This document shows, piece by piece, positions 33,634 through 46,376 of a DNA stretch of 64,000 nt. A program made the translations under genes and the position numbers. The stretch comes from Apodemus sylvaticus (lineage: Eukaryota; Chordata; Mammalia; Rodentia; Muridae): positions 166,561,275 through 166,625,274 of the forward strand of contig NC_067472.1 of NCBI RefSeq assembly GCF_947179515.1, written 5' to 3'. Below the pieces are notes generated by a model that was not told the origin of the DNA, did no database searches, and worked only from the letters and a program-made list of their open reading frames with translations. Positions within the stretch are counted from its first letter, which is position 1, and each line of letters starts with the position of its first letter.

Positions 33634-36600
33634 ACCATTAGTAAAGCTCAAAGCACACATTGTACCTAACACAATAGTTGTGGGTGACTTCAACGCTCCA
33701 CTCTCATCAATGGACTGCTCAGAAGACCGGAAATTAAACAGGGACACAGTGAAACTAACTGAAGCTTTGGACCAATTAGAGTTATCAGATATATATAGAA
33801 CATTTCATCCTAAAGCAAAAGAATATATCTTTTTCTCAGCACCTCAAGGTACCTTCTCCAAAATCGATCATATAATTGGTCACAAGACAGACCTCAACAA
33901 ATATAAGAAGATCGAAATAATCCCATGCCTCCTATCAGATAACTATGGAGTAAAAGTGGTCTTCAATAGCAACAAAAAGAACAGTAAGCCCACATACACA
34001 TGGAAACTGGACAATACTAAATGATACCTTGGTCAAGGAAGAAAGAAAGAAATCAAAGACTTTTTAGAATGTAATGAAAATGAAGACACAACATACCCAA
34101 ATCTATGGGACACAATGAAAGTAGTGCTAAGAGGAAAATTCATAGCCCTGAGTGCCTCCAAAAAGAAACTGGAAAGAGCTTACACTAGCAGCTTAAGGAA
34201 ACACCTGAAAGCCCTGGAACGAAAAGAAGCTAATTCACCCAAAAGGAGTAGAGGACAGGAAATCATCAAACTCAGGGCTGAAATCAATCAAGTAGAAACA
34301 AAGAGAGCCATACAAAGAATCAACAAAACCATGAGCTGGTTCCTTGAGAAAATCAACAAGATAGATAAATCCTTAGACAGACTGACCAAAGGGCACAGAG
34401 ACAGTATCCAGATTAACAACATTAGAAATAAAAAGGGAGATATAACCACAGAAACTGAGGAAATTCAAAAAAAATCATCAGATCCTACTATAAAAGCCTA
34501 TAGTCAGCACAACTGGAGAATCTGGAGGAAATGGACAGTTTCCTATACAGATATCAAACACCAAAATAAAATCAGGATCAAATAAATCATCTAAACAGAC
34601 CCATTACCCCTAAGGAAATAGAAAAGGTCATAGAAAGTCTTCCATTGGAAAAAAGCACAGGATCAGATGGTTTAGTGCAGAATTCTATCACACATTCAAA
34701 GAAGACCTAACACCAATACTCTTCAAACTATTCCACAAAATATAAACAGAAGGAACACTAATTCTATGAAGCCACAATTACGCTGATAGCAAAACCACAC
34801 AAAGATCCAACAAAGAAAGAGAACTTCAGGCCAATTTCCCTTATGACTATCGATGCAAAAATATTAAATAAAATTCTTGTCAACCGAATATAAGAACACA
34901 TCAAAATGCTCATCTACCATGATCAAGTAGGCTTCATCCCAGGGATGCAGGGATGGTTCAATATAACAAAATCCATCAATGCAATCCACTACATAAATAA
35001 ACTCAAAGAACAAAACACATGATCATTTCATTAGCTTCTGAAAAAGCATTTAACAAAATTCAACATCCTTTCATGCTGAAAGTCTTAGAAAGAACAGGAA
35101 TTCAAGGCCCATACCTAAACATATTAAAAGGAATGTACAGCAAACCGGTAGCCAATATCAAACTAAATGGATAGAAACTTGAAGCAATCCCACTAAAATC
35201 AGGGACTAGACAAGGTTGCCCTTTGTCTCCATATCTTTTCAATATAGTACTTGAAGTTCTAGCTACAGCAATTAGACAACATAAGGATGTCAAAGGGATA
35301 CAAATTGGAAAGGAAGAAATCAAATTATCACTCTTTGCAAATGATATGATAGTATATTTAAATGACCCAAAAAACTTCACTAGAGAACTCCTACAGCTGA
35401 TAAACAACTTCAGCAAAGTGGCTGGTTATAAAATCAATTCAAGCAAACCAGTAGCCTTCCTGTACTGAAATGATAAAGAGGCTGAAAAAGGAGTTAGGGA
35501 AATGACACCCTTCACAATAGCCACAAACAGCATAAAGTATCTTGGTGTGACTCTAACCAAATAAGTAAAAGATCTTTTAAACGAGAACTTCAGGTCTCTG
35601 AAGAAGGAAATTGAAGAAGACCTCAGAAAATGGAAAAATCTTCCATGTTCTTGCATTAGCAGGATTAATATAGTAAAAATGGCCATCTTGCCAAAAGCAT
35701 TTTCAGATTCAACACAATCCCCATCAAAATCCCAACTCAGTTCTTCATAGAGTTAGAAAAAGCAATTCTCAAATTCATCTGGAATAACAAAAAAAACCCA
35801 GAAGAGCTAAAACTATTCTCAACACTAAAAGAACTTCAGGGGGAATCAATATCCCAGACCTTAAGCAATACTACAGAGTAATAGTTTTAAAAAACTGCAT
35901 GGTATTGGCACAGCAAAAGGCAAGTGAACCAATGGAATAGAAATGAAGACCCAGAAATGAATCCACACACCCATTGTCACTTGATCTTCGACAAAGGAGC
36001 TGAAAACATCCAGTGGAAAAAAGATAGCCTTTTCAACAAATGATGCTGTTTCAACTGTAGGTTAGCATGCAGAAGATTGCAAATTGATCCATTCTTATCT
36101 CCTTGTACTAAGCTCAACTCCAAGTAGATCAAGGTTCTCCAAATAAAACCAGACACACTGAAACTAATAAAGAAACTGGGGGAAACCCTTAAGGACATGT
36201 GCACTGGGGAAAAGTTCTTGAACAGAACACCAATAGCTTATGCTCTAAGATCAAGAATTGACAAATGGGACCTCATAAAATTACAAAGTTTCTGTAAGGC
36301 AAAGGACACTGTCAATAGGACAAAATGGCAGCCAACAAATTAGGAAAAGATTTTCACCAACCCTACATCTGACAGAGTGCTAATATCCAATATATACAAA
36401 GAAATCAAGTTAAACCCCAGGGAACCAACCAACCCTATTAAAAAATGGGGTACAGATCTGAACAAAGAATTTTCACCTGAAGAAATTTGCATGGCCGAGA
36501 AGCACCTTAAGAAATGCTCAACATCATTAGTCATTAGGGAAATGCAAATCAAAACAACCCTGAGATTTCACCCTGTACCCATCAGAATAGCTATGTTTAA

Positions 36601-38360
36601 TAACTCAGGAGACAGCAGGTACTGGCGAGGATGTGGAGAAAGAGGAACACTCCTCCACTGCAAGTGGTATTGCAAGATGGTAAAACCACTTTGGAAATCA
36701 GTATGGCAGTTCCTCAGAAAACTGGGCATGACATTTCTGGAGGACCCTGCTATACCACTCCTGGGCATATACCCAGAGGATTCCCTAGCATGCAACAAGG
36801 ACACATGCTCCACTATGTTCATAGCAGCCTTATTTATAATAGCCAGAAGCTGGAAAGAACCCACATGTCCCTCAAAGGAGGAATGGATACAGAAAATGTG
36901 GTATATTTACACAATGGAATACTACTCAGCAATTAAAAACAATGATTTCATGAAATATTTAGGCAAATGTTTGAAACTGGAAAATATCATCCTAGTGAGG
37001 TAACCCAATCACAAAAGAATACATGCGGAATGCAATCACTGATAAGTGGATATTAATTAGCTCAGAAGCTCTTAATACCCAAGATACAAGTAGCATATCA
37101 AATGTCTTCCATGAAGAAGTAAGGAGAGGGCCCTGATCCTGGAAAGGCCTGATCCAACATTTTAGGGGAGTATCAGTACAGAGAAAAAGAAGGAGGTGAT
37201 TGGAGAATGGTGGAGAGAAGGCTTATGGGACATATGGGGAGGGGAGAGCCGGGAAAGGGGAAAGCATTTGGAATGTAAACAGAGAATGTAGAAAATAAAA
37301 AAAAATAAAAATAAAAGGAAGAAAGTAATGCTTTTGTTATTGATTTTAAAGAAAATAGATTGTTTGAAATTGGATTTTGCTTTCCAATGTTGTAGTGATG
37401 CTCTAACATTGTAAGAGAAAGTTAAGAATTATGGTTAATAGCATCCAATGTACCATTGACTGCAGTTTGCAGTATGATTGAAGGCTTACAATTCTTAACT
37501 CACCCATAATTTTTAATTAAGATAATTTCAAGAGTGTTAAATGTTAAAAACAGCTGTGGCCAGTATAGGCTTGTTGCCACTTTTTCACAAGTTTATCAGA
37601 TATAGTGGTAGCAACAAAATTTAATGCCATCCCCTCCCAAGATTGGAAAGGAGATCTCAGTGGAAATTTATTTGGTATCAAACTGGCTACTTTAAAACTT
37701 TAAAAATTTGTAGATAAGATGATTAAGATTAGCTAATAAAAATTTTCAGGAAACCCTCAAATGTTCCTTTAGTTATTGGACATACAATGGGGTCTGGTTG
37801 CAGGCTGCTGCCCTGTTGGACAGGTGGGTATTGGGTCTGATTTTGACAATAGGCTCAGATTAGAAAATATTTACATTTGAGTCAATGCAAAGCTCAGTGC
37901 TGCCTCAGTGGAGGCTTGTAAAGCACTGTTTTTGTCTTGAAAATCCCACCTAGAATGTTTCAGGCCAAAAACAACCTTACTGACAGATCTATTCAGGTGT
38001 GGTTGTAAATACAGTTTAAAGGCATTAAAATCTGGCCTTTATACTCCATACAAAATTATTATGGATTCAGAAGGTTGTTTTTTGCTTTGCAACCTGATAA
38101 TTATAAAAGCATTTGCTTCTAATGAGCTAATTAAAAAAAAAAAACAATAAAGGAATCTCATTGGAAAGGTTTTCCTCAAGTAATGGCTGATAGCCATACC
38201 TTATGTGAGAAAAAATGTTTTGTCTCTGCTTCAATATAAGAAGCTAGGATTTTAAATCTTGTATTGTATATTATACATACAATTTTATAACAGGCCTTTA
38301 TTATAGTAAAAATTACAGGCCTTTATTACAGGAAAAGAACCTTTGACTACAAAGTTACTA

Positions 38361-38562
38361 GTCCAGGATAATTCTTAACTATATTATAGATTTTTGTGCT
38401 TATAACCACTGATGAGCATGGTCTTCAATGCTTCCCCTCATCAAATAAACTTTTCTTTGCAACAGAGGAAGACTAATATGGAAGACCACAACCAATCAAA
38501 ATGCAAAACTATGGAGTCCAGTCTCAATGAGTACTTCTGGAATATACCTAATGCTTTGATAT
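38361..38562. other. Repeat-like tail sequence, family unknown
   Basis: Contains catcaaataaacttttctttg and acaaccaatcaaaatgcaaa, wording familiar from rodent interspersed repeats, but I cannot assign it. It ends where the LTR at 38563 begins. Confidence 0.35.
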
Positions 38563-39035
38563 TGTAAGACCCCCCCCCCCCAAAAACCGAGGGCGCCCCA
38601 GTGTCCCACACCTCGGAAGGCGACACTCACATCACTTGCAAGAAATGGTCTCGATGCAATAGCAAGAAGATTTTTTTATTCCAGAATTCTGCGTTCCACA
38701 GCCGTATACCAAGCAGGGTTAGAGGACTGTGGACCCCGAGTGCAGAATTGTGACAGCTTTTATAAGTTGACAACAAAGCCCGAGAATCACAAGCCGATCA
38801 TTCCTTAGCATCGAGAGCCCGCATAGTGCGAACCAATTGATTTGTACCACTCTATAGTTTTTAGGCTAATCAGTTTAAATTATCGGAGTCCACTCTCAGT
38901 GGACCAATTAGTTTCCTATCTTCTATAGCTGCGTGAACTTCTGGATGTGGGTAATGGCGTAAGCAGTTTACAGAAGCAAGATAAGCGAATAATTAGCTCA
39001 TTTCCAGTTACCTTACAGGGCTAGGATTACCTATT
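38563..39035 (-). mobile_element. Truncated solo LTR (-), same family as 11865-12489
   Basis: Reads TGTAAGACC and a C-run at its left edge, which is the complement of the right end of the LTR at 11865-12489. It then follows that LTR in reverse: a polyadenylation-signal region near 38675-38685, a TATA complement (cttttataagttg) near 38757-38769, and ggtaatggcgtaagcagttt. It loses similarity near 39035, so about 150 bp of the far end is missing. Confidence 0.85.
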
Positions 39036-39426
39036 TAGAAGAATGTAAGGAGAAAATATTAACATAATCTCATTCAGAAATGGAGTGTAATTTGCACTCA
39101 ATATATACAGAAAAGCATCATAATGGTTAACATGTATTTTGCTGAGAAGAGAGAGGATGGAGAACACAAAGCAGAGATCAATAATATTGTGAACCATAAA
39201 TGTAAGATGAAGTAAAATCCTCATCTTAGATCATTTTTATGGCTATGATGAGACTTTAGGAACAGGGAAATTTATCAAAGAAAACATTTAATTTGGGAAC
39301 TGATAATCCTTGTGTTAGAGTACATGACTATCATGGGTGAGTGCATGGGAACAGACAAGCATGACAGTGGACAAGTGCTGATACCTGACATGTATCCTTC
39401 ATGTAAGCATGAAGCAGAGATATAGT

Positions 39427-39428
<2 letters not shown>

Positions 39429-39504
<76 letters not shown>

Positions 39505-39790
39505 CAGAGAGACAGAGAGAGAGAGACAGAGAGAGACAGAGAGACAGAGAGAGATAGAGATAGAGAGGCAGAGACATACAGAGACAGACAGACAGGGAGA
39601 CAGGGGAGACAGAGACAGACAGGGAGACAGAGGAGACAGAGAGAAAGAGACAGAGGAGACAGAGAGAAAGAGACAGAGGAGACAGAGGAAAAGAGACTGA
39701 GACACATAGAGAGACACACAGAAACAGAGACAGACAGAGACAGGGATAAAACTACAGACAGAGAAACTTAGAAAGAAAGAGAGACAAGAC
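39429..39790 (+). repeat. (GA)n and degenerate GA/GACA satellite
   Basis: About 35 uninterrupted ga units from 39429, decaying into gagaca, gacagaca and ggagacagag blocks until about 39790. Purine-only on the plus strand. Confidence 0.97.
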
Positions 39791-40919
39791 AAAAACAGAG
39801 AAAGATAGACAATGAGAGTTCCAACTGGAATGGAATAGATTTTTAAATCTCAAAAGCTCACCCCAGTCACAGACTTCTTCCAACCAGGCCTCACATCATG
39901 ATCTTTCTGACAACACTGACCCAACTTTGGACCACCCATTCAAATACAAGAGCCTATTTGGAACATTCTCATTCAAACCAGCACAAGTGACTCACTGATA
40001 CCTGCCTCCATACTTGTAGGTATGTTATAATTGAAACTGTGTTTAGTCCAACTGTAAATCTTCCTGTAGTCTAACAGTGTCAACACTCTTTAAAAAGTCC
40101 AAAGTCTTTTCTGAGGCTAAGGCAATCTTTTAATTATAATTCATTGCCAAATCAAAAACAAAGAAAATGTTTCCAAAATACAGAGGCATAGATCACCCAT
40201 TACGGTTCCAAGAAGGTGGAATGGGGGCAAGTGATGATACACTAGGTGAGAGCAAATCAAAATCTAGCAAGGCAATCTCCAAATTCTGCAACCACATGTC
40301 TGCATGTCAATAGGCTGATAAGATTTCTGTACTTTCAGCTCTAGGCTTGCAGCACACTTCTCTCTCTTGAACTGATTTTGCTTTCTCTATGCAGCTCTCT
40401 TTGACAGTTATACCATCCTGCTGACTTCTTCAAGCCATACTTGCTCTAATTTAGCTTCACTAACATTTTAGGATGGGGGCAAAAAGCATTGCAAAATATC
40501 ACAATAATGGACGTTAGCACAGGAAGATCATTTTTCTCTTCTAACATCTATTGAGTTGATGTTTATAGTCCATACTGTATGCAACACAACTATCTTCCAA
40601 TCATCTACTTAAAAGCCATTTATAACATTAAATTGCTTTCCTAGTTCAATATCCCCAATTATTCCACATTATCTCTAAATGCAGCATAGTTAAGCCGATC
40701 ACAGCAATATCTCAATCTTTTGTAATAACTTTTGTATTGGTTAATTTTTGCTTACCCTGGCCAAGGAAACTTCTAAAAAACCCAATTAAGTGCTCATGAT
40801 ACCCAAGGGTCAGGATCCATGGCTATAACAGAGAACATGGCAGTACGGCAAAAAATATGTAAGGATGACATTGTAGAAATCGATAATATTGAATGTCTGA
40901 TACACAAGCATAATATAGA

Positions 40920-40953
40920 CAGAGAGAAAGACACATGGACAGACAGACACACA

Positions 40954-40987
<34 letters not shown>

Positions 40988-40990
40988 TAG

Positions 40991-41062
<72 letters not shown>
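40920..41062 (+). repeat. Compound (CA)n-(GA)n microsatellite
   Basis: Eleven ca units at about 40947-40969, then about 45 ga units to 41060 with a short agatagatac interruption. Confidence 0.97.
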
Positions 41063-41063
<1 letters not shown>

Positions 41064-42307
41064 CGCACACAGGGCAAGGTATAGAAATAGGATCTGCTTT
41101 TGAAACTCAAAATATAATCGCAGTTATACATCTCCTCCAATGAGTCCTATCTCTTTATCATACTCAAACAGCCTCACCATGTGTGGGCCAAAATTGAAGT
41201 AAATGAGCCCATGTAGGCTAGTCTCACTCAAACCACCACCGAAATGAACAGCATAAAATTTCTATGAAATAACAGTGCATTGCATATATCACTGTTTCCA
41301 ATTATTCTTTTTTGCCACCAGGAAAAATATTAGTTTATAAGTGAAATGGTGTTAAGTTAGTTTGTTCAACAATAACAACTTTTTGACCACATCCATGCCA
41401 ATCTTCATGATATATTCCTTCACTTTTCACTCTAAATTTTAGTTTAGAACAGAAATATGGACAGTGCTAATCTCTGAGGCAAAGTGTTATGACAAAAGGG
41501 AATGAAAATGGGGAGAGATACATTTTGCATGAATACGTTGGACTTTTATAGTCATATTCGCTTAAGAAAATGTATTGAACTCTTCTGCTTTGATTAAACC
41601 ATACTGTGTTCACTTAATTTTGCTTCAATTGAAAATAGAACATAGTGTAACTTTAAAATTGGAATATCATTTCATAGAAAATATTCTTAAGTGTGCACAA
41701 TTTAAGTAATAAATGCTGTTGGTTAAAGAGAATGTTGTAAACTTCATATAGGTTTGATTTCAAGGGAACCTAGTCTAGAGGACTTCATTGGCAATTTTTC
41801 ATGAGGTAATTAAACATTCAGAAAGAAGGCTCATCATGGCAAAGACAAGATAGGAAAGAGACAATACTCTACCATGGGATACTGAGCATGGCATTGTGAA
41901 AAGAGAAAACCACAGAGGACAGTCTCTTTCGACCTTCAGTTGCTCATGGATGTTGATGTATCTCATTACAAAACCTGACAGCCCTCTTCCAATGCTGAAA
42001 ATAAAAGATACAGTGAACTTGAAGATGAGAACTCCACTGGGTGAATAGAGATTTAATAGACTTCTCTTGACAAAAAGGCATTTTTTTCTGAAATAACTTT
42101 CGCAACATCTAACCATTCTTTAAGCACTATAAATTTCAGTAAATCAAGAAATGCTGCTCTTCCCTGACCTTCCTTTTGCCTTCTAGTGAAGATTGGTTTG
42201 ATCAAAAATGGTCAACAGCACTCCTCATCCCCAGAATACTTGGAAAGAGTCCCATCAAAAGGAGATGGTAAAGCACTCAGTAACACAGCAACAGAAATGG
42301 CACATTA

Positions 42308-45300
42308 GATTCGGTGGGCAAGAATTTTATTTAGTATTTTTGCATCAATATTCATAAGGGAAATTGGCCTGAAATTCTCTTTCTTTGTTGTATCTTTGTG
42401 TGGTTTTGGTATCAGCTTAATAGTGGCTTCGAAGAAGGAGTTGGGTAGTGTTCCTTATGTTTCTATTTGGTGGAAAAGTTTGAAGAGTATTGGTGTTAAG
42501 TCTTCTTTGGAGGTCTGATAGAATTCTGCACTGAAACCATCTGGTTCTGGGCTTTTTTTGGTTGGAAGCCTATCTATGACCCTTTCTATTTCTTTAGGGG
42601 TTATGGGTCTGTTTAGATGGTCTATTTGATCCTGGTTTAATTTTGGTAATTGGTATCTGTCTAAGAAAATGTCCATTTCCTCCAGATTCTCCAGGTGTTG
42701 AGTACAGGTTTTTGTAGTAGGATCTGATGATTTTTTGAATTTCCTCAGTTTCTGTTGTAGTATCTCCGTTTTCATTTCTAATTTTGTTAATTTGGATACT
42801 TTCTCTGTGCCATTTGGTTAGTCTGGCTAAGGGTTTATCTATCTTGTTGATTTTTTCAAAGAACCAACTTTGGTTTTGTTGATTCTTTGTATGGTTCTCT
42901 TGGTTTCTACTTGATTGATTTCAGCCCTGAGTTTGATGATTTCCTGTCTTCTCCTCCTGGGTGAATTAGCTTCTTCTTGTTCCAGGGCTTTCAATTGTTC
43001 TGTTAATCTTCTAGTGTATGCTCTCTCAAATTTCTTTTTGGAGGCACTCAAAGCTATGAGTTTTCCTCTTAGCACTGCTTTCATTGTGTCCCATAGATTT
43101 TTGTATGTTGTGCCTTAATTTTCATTAAATTCTAAGAAATCTTTGATTTCTTTCTTTATTTCTTCCTTGACCAAGGTGTCATTGAGTAGAGTATTGTTCA
43201 GTTTCCATGTTTATGTGGGCTTTCTGTTGTTTTTACTGTTATTAAAGACCACTTTTCCTCCATAGTGATCTGATAGGAGTCATGGGATTATTTCAATCTT
43301 CTTATATTTGTTGAGGTCTGTCTTGTGACCAACTATATGATCTATTTTGGAGAAGGTACCATGAGGTGCTGAGAAAAAGGTATATTCTTTTGCTTTGGGA
43401 TGAAAAGTTCTATATATATCTGTTAACTCCAATTGGTTCAAAGCTTCAATTAGTTTCACTGTCTTCCTGTTTAGTTTCTGTTTTCCTGATCGGCCCATTG
43501 ATGAGAGTGGAGTGTTGAAGACACCCACAATTATTGTGTTAGGTGCAATGTGTGCTTTGAGCTTTAGTAAAGTTTCTTTTATGAATGAGGGCGCCCTTGT
43601 ATTTGGGGCATAGATGTTCAGGATTGAGAGTTCTTCTTGTTGGATTTTTCCTTTGACCAGCAAGTAGTGACCTTCCATGTCTCTTTTGATGACATTAGGT
43701 TGAAAGTCAATTTTATCTGAAATTAGAATGGCAACTCTGGCTTATTTTCTGGGACCATTTGCTTGTAGAATTGTCTTCCAGCCTTTTATTCTAAAGTAGG
43801 TTTTGTCTTTGACACCGAGGTGTGTTTCCTGTAAGCAGCAAAATATAGGGTCCTGCATACGTAACCAGTCTGTTAGTCTATGTATTTTTATTGGGGAATT
43901 GAGTCCATTGATGTTAAGAGATATCATGGAGTAGTGGTTATTGCTTCCTATCATTTTTTATTTTAATTTTATACTTGTGTGGTTTGATGAAAGAAGCTCA
44001 ATATCCTGCTTTTTCCAGGGTATAGTTTCCCTAGTTGTAATGGTGTTTTCCACCTATTATCCTTTGTAGGGCTGGGATTGTAGAACGATATTGTGTAAAT
44101 TTGGTTTTGTCATGGAGTATCTTTGTTTCTCCATCTAGAGTAATTGAGAGTTTCACTGGGTATAGTAGTCTCGGCTGGCATTTGTGTTCTCTTAGAGTCT
44201 GCATGAGCTCCGCCCAGGATCTTCTAGTTTTCATGGTCTCTGGTGAGAAATCTCGTGTAATTCTGATAGGTCTTCCTTATATGGTACTTCCCCTTTTTCT
44301 CTTAGGGCCCTAAGTATTCTTTCTTTGTTTAGTACATTTGGGGTTTTGATTATTATGTGATGGGAGGTAGTTCTGTTCTGGTCCAGTCTGTATGGAGTTC
44401 TGTAGGCTTCTTGTATATTCATGGGCATCTCTCTCTTTAGGTTAGGGAAGTTTTCTTCCACAATTTTGTTGAAGATATTTGCTGGCCTTTTAAGTTGTAA
44501 AACCAGAATAGGGAAGTGGGAAGGGGTGGGCGGGAGGTCAGGTGGAGAGAAGGGGGCTTACGGGACTTTCGGGGAGTGGGGGGTGTCTAGAAAAGGGGAA
44601 ATCATTTGAAATGTAAATAAAAAATATATCGAATAAAAAAATGAAAAAAAAAGTTGTAAATCTTCACTCTCATCAATGCCTATAATCCTTAGATTTGGCT
44701 TTCTCCTTGTGTCCTGGATTTCCTGGATGTTTTGGGTTACAAGCTTTTTGCATTTTGCATTTTCTTTAACTGTTGAGTCCATGGATTCTATGGTATCTTC
44801 GGCATCTTAGATTCTTTCTTCTATCTCTTGTATTCTGTTGTTGATATTTGCGTCTATGGTCCCTGATTTCTTCCCAAGGTTTTCTATCTCCAAAGTTGTC
44901 TCCCATTGTGCTTTCTTAGTTATTTCTACTTCTGTTTTTAGATCTTGGAAGTTTTTGCTCAGTTCCGTCAAGAATGCGAATCGATCCCTTTGTATCTCCT
45001 TGTACTAAGCTCAACTCCAAATGGATCAAGGACCTCCACATAAAACCTGACACACTGAAACTAATCGAAAAGAAACTGGGGAAGACCCTGGAGGACATGG
45101 GCACAGGGGAAAAGTTCCTGAATAGAACACCAATAGCTTATGCTCTAAGATCAAGAATTGACAAATGGGACCTCATAAAACTACAAAGTTTCTGTAAGGC
45201 AAAGGACACTGTCAAAAGGACAAAACGACAACCAACAGATTGGGAAAGGATCTTCACCAACCCTAAATATGACTGAGGGCTAATATCTGATATATACAAA

Positions 45301-46152
45301 GAACTCAAGAAAGTAAAACCCAGAGAACCAAATAACCCCATTAAAAAGTGAAGTACCGAGCTAACAAAAGATTTTTCACATGAAGAGCTTTGGAGAGCTG
45401 AGAAACACCTTAAGAAATGTTCAACATCATTAATCATTAGGGAAATGCACATCAAAACAACCCTGGGATTTCACCTCACACCAGTCAGAATAGCTAAGAT
45501 CAAAAACTCAGGAGACAGCAGGTGTTGGCGAGGTTTTGGAGAAACAAGAACACTCTTCCACTGCTGGTGGAATTGCAAGATGGTGCAACCACTTTGGAAA
45601 TCAGTCTGGCGGTTCTTCTGAAAACTGGGCACCTCACTTCCAGAAGATCCTGCTATACCACTCCTGGGCATATACCCAGAGCATTCCCCACCATGTAATA
45701 AGGACACATGCTCTACTATGTTCATAGCAGCCCTATTTATAATTGCCAGATGCTGGAAAGAACCCAGGTATCCCTCAACAGAAGAGTGGATGCAAAAAAT
45801 GTGGTATATCTACCCAATGGAGTACTATTCAGCCATTAGAAACAATGAATTCATGAAATTCTTAGGCAAATGGATGGAGCTAGAGAACATCATACTAAGT
45901 GAGGTAACCCAGACTCAAAAGGTGAATCATGGTATGCACTCACTAATAAGTGGTTATTAACCTAGAAAACTGGAAGCAGTATTTGGCAAAACCAGAATGG
46001 GGAAGTGGGAAGGGGTGGGTGGGAGGACAGGGGAGAGAAGGGGACTTATGGGACTTTCAGAGAGTGGGGGGGCTAGAAAAGGGGAAATCATTTGAAATGT
46101 AAATAAAAGTATATCGAATAAAAAAATAAAAAAATAAATATTAAATAAAAAA
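42308..46152 (+). mobile_element. L1 with 5' inversion (twin-primed insertion)
   Basis: A single insertion bounded by a 15-bp target-site duplication with one mismatch: agaaatggcacatta at 42293-42307 and agaattggcacatta at 46153-46167. The right part (about 44973-46152) is a sense L1 3' end with ORF2 C-terminus, young 3' UTR and A-tail. The left part (42308-44972) is antisense L1 from ORF1 coiled coil to early RT. L1 sequence equivalent to first-copy positions about 3830-5030 is absent between the two arms, as twin priming would leave. Confidence 0.93.
44502..44650 (+). mobile_element. 149-bp L1 3'-end insertion
   Basis: Only the last part of a young L1 3' UTR (ggggaagtgggaagggg-type tract, catttgaaatgtaaataaa, A-rich tail). 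It sits in the inverted arm of the L1 at 42308-46152 and is flanked by a perfect 10-bp duplication, aagttgtaaa, at 44492-44501 and 44651-44660. Confidence 0.95.
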
Positions 46153-46376
46153 AGAATTGGCACATTAAGTATTTTTATGACAATTCCTGTATTTTCAACT
46201 ATCACAACAATGATTATAATTTTTTAAATGATTGAAAATTAAGTAACAAATTAAATAAGGTCATTAAAATTTCCCACAAAGAGAAGAAAAACAAATTCTC
46301 TCTCAAGACCATTTCTGTCTAATCAAAGTAGTTATTATCTGCTGCACTGGACTGTCTCCAGTTCTTCATGATTTTC

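Larger units (their letters stand above)
33007..37055 (+). pseudogene. L1 ORF2, broken
   Basis: The ATG at 33007 opens MTGTNNHYSLISLNINGLNS. Endonuclease lies at 33010-34020, RT at about 34650-35560 and the C-terminal domain at 36377-37003. It is interrupted by nested L1 tails at 33234-33470 and by several frameshifts and stops. The RT catalytic motif reads FAND instead of FADD, so the first catalytic aspartate is changed. The C-terminal part is open for 208 codons. Confidence 0.92.
30606..37320 (+). mobile_element. Full-length L1 (+) with perfect target-site duplication
   Basis: A complete 6.7-kb L1: promoter monomers (30605-31534), 5' UTR remainder, ORF1 (from 31724), ORF2 (33007-37055), 3' UTR and A-rich tail to 37320. 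The 14-bp duplication gaaagtaatgcttt lies at 30592-30605 and 37321-37334. Inactivating changes are numerous: an ORF1 frameshift near the start, the RT motif reading FAND (about 35334), an A-tract at 33611-33633, and nested L1 tails at 33234-33470. Confidence 0.97.
29317..38360 (+). mobile_element. Noncoding ERV internal region, copy B, split by L1
   Basis: Sequence downstream of the primer-binding site, 29317-30605 and 37335-38360, interrupted by the L1 at 30606-37320. I see no gag, pol or env match in it, so it is probably a non-autonomous or heavily decayed ERV. 30371-30605 and 37335-38330 align with the block at 6461-7260. No matching plus-strand 3' LTR was found. A (AAATA)n run lies at 29611-29645. 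Confidence 0.55.
39036..42307. other. Unassigned intergenic DNA with GA arrays
   Basis: No L1, LTR or coding similarity that I can support, apart from the microsatellites at 39429-39790 and 40920-41062. Longer open frames here are translations of those arrays. The frame at 41799-42116 (-) has no recognisable features. Confidence 0.5.

Noticed and set aside
39275..39792. Overlapping long open frames on both strands, rich in Ser-Leu or Arg-Glu repeats
   Set aside because: They are translations of the GA microsatellite, which has few stop codons in any frame.
40810..41140. Open frames with Leu-Ser or Arg-Glu runs
   Set aside because: Translation of the compound CA/GA microsatellite.
42308..44972. 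Reading this as an independent antisense L1
   Set aside because: The matching 15-bp flanks at 42293 and 46153 and the missing L1 middle show one twin-primed insertion.
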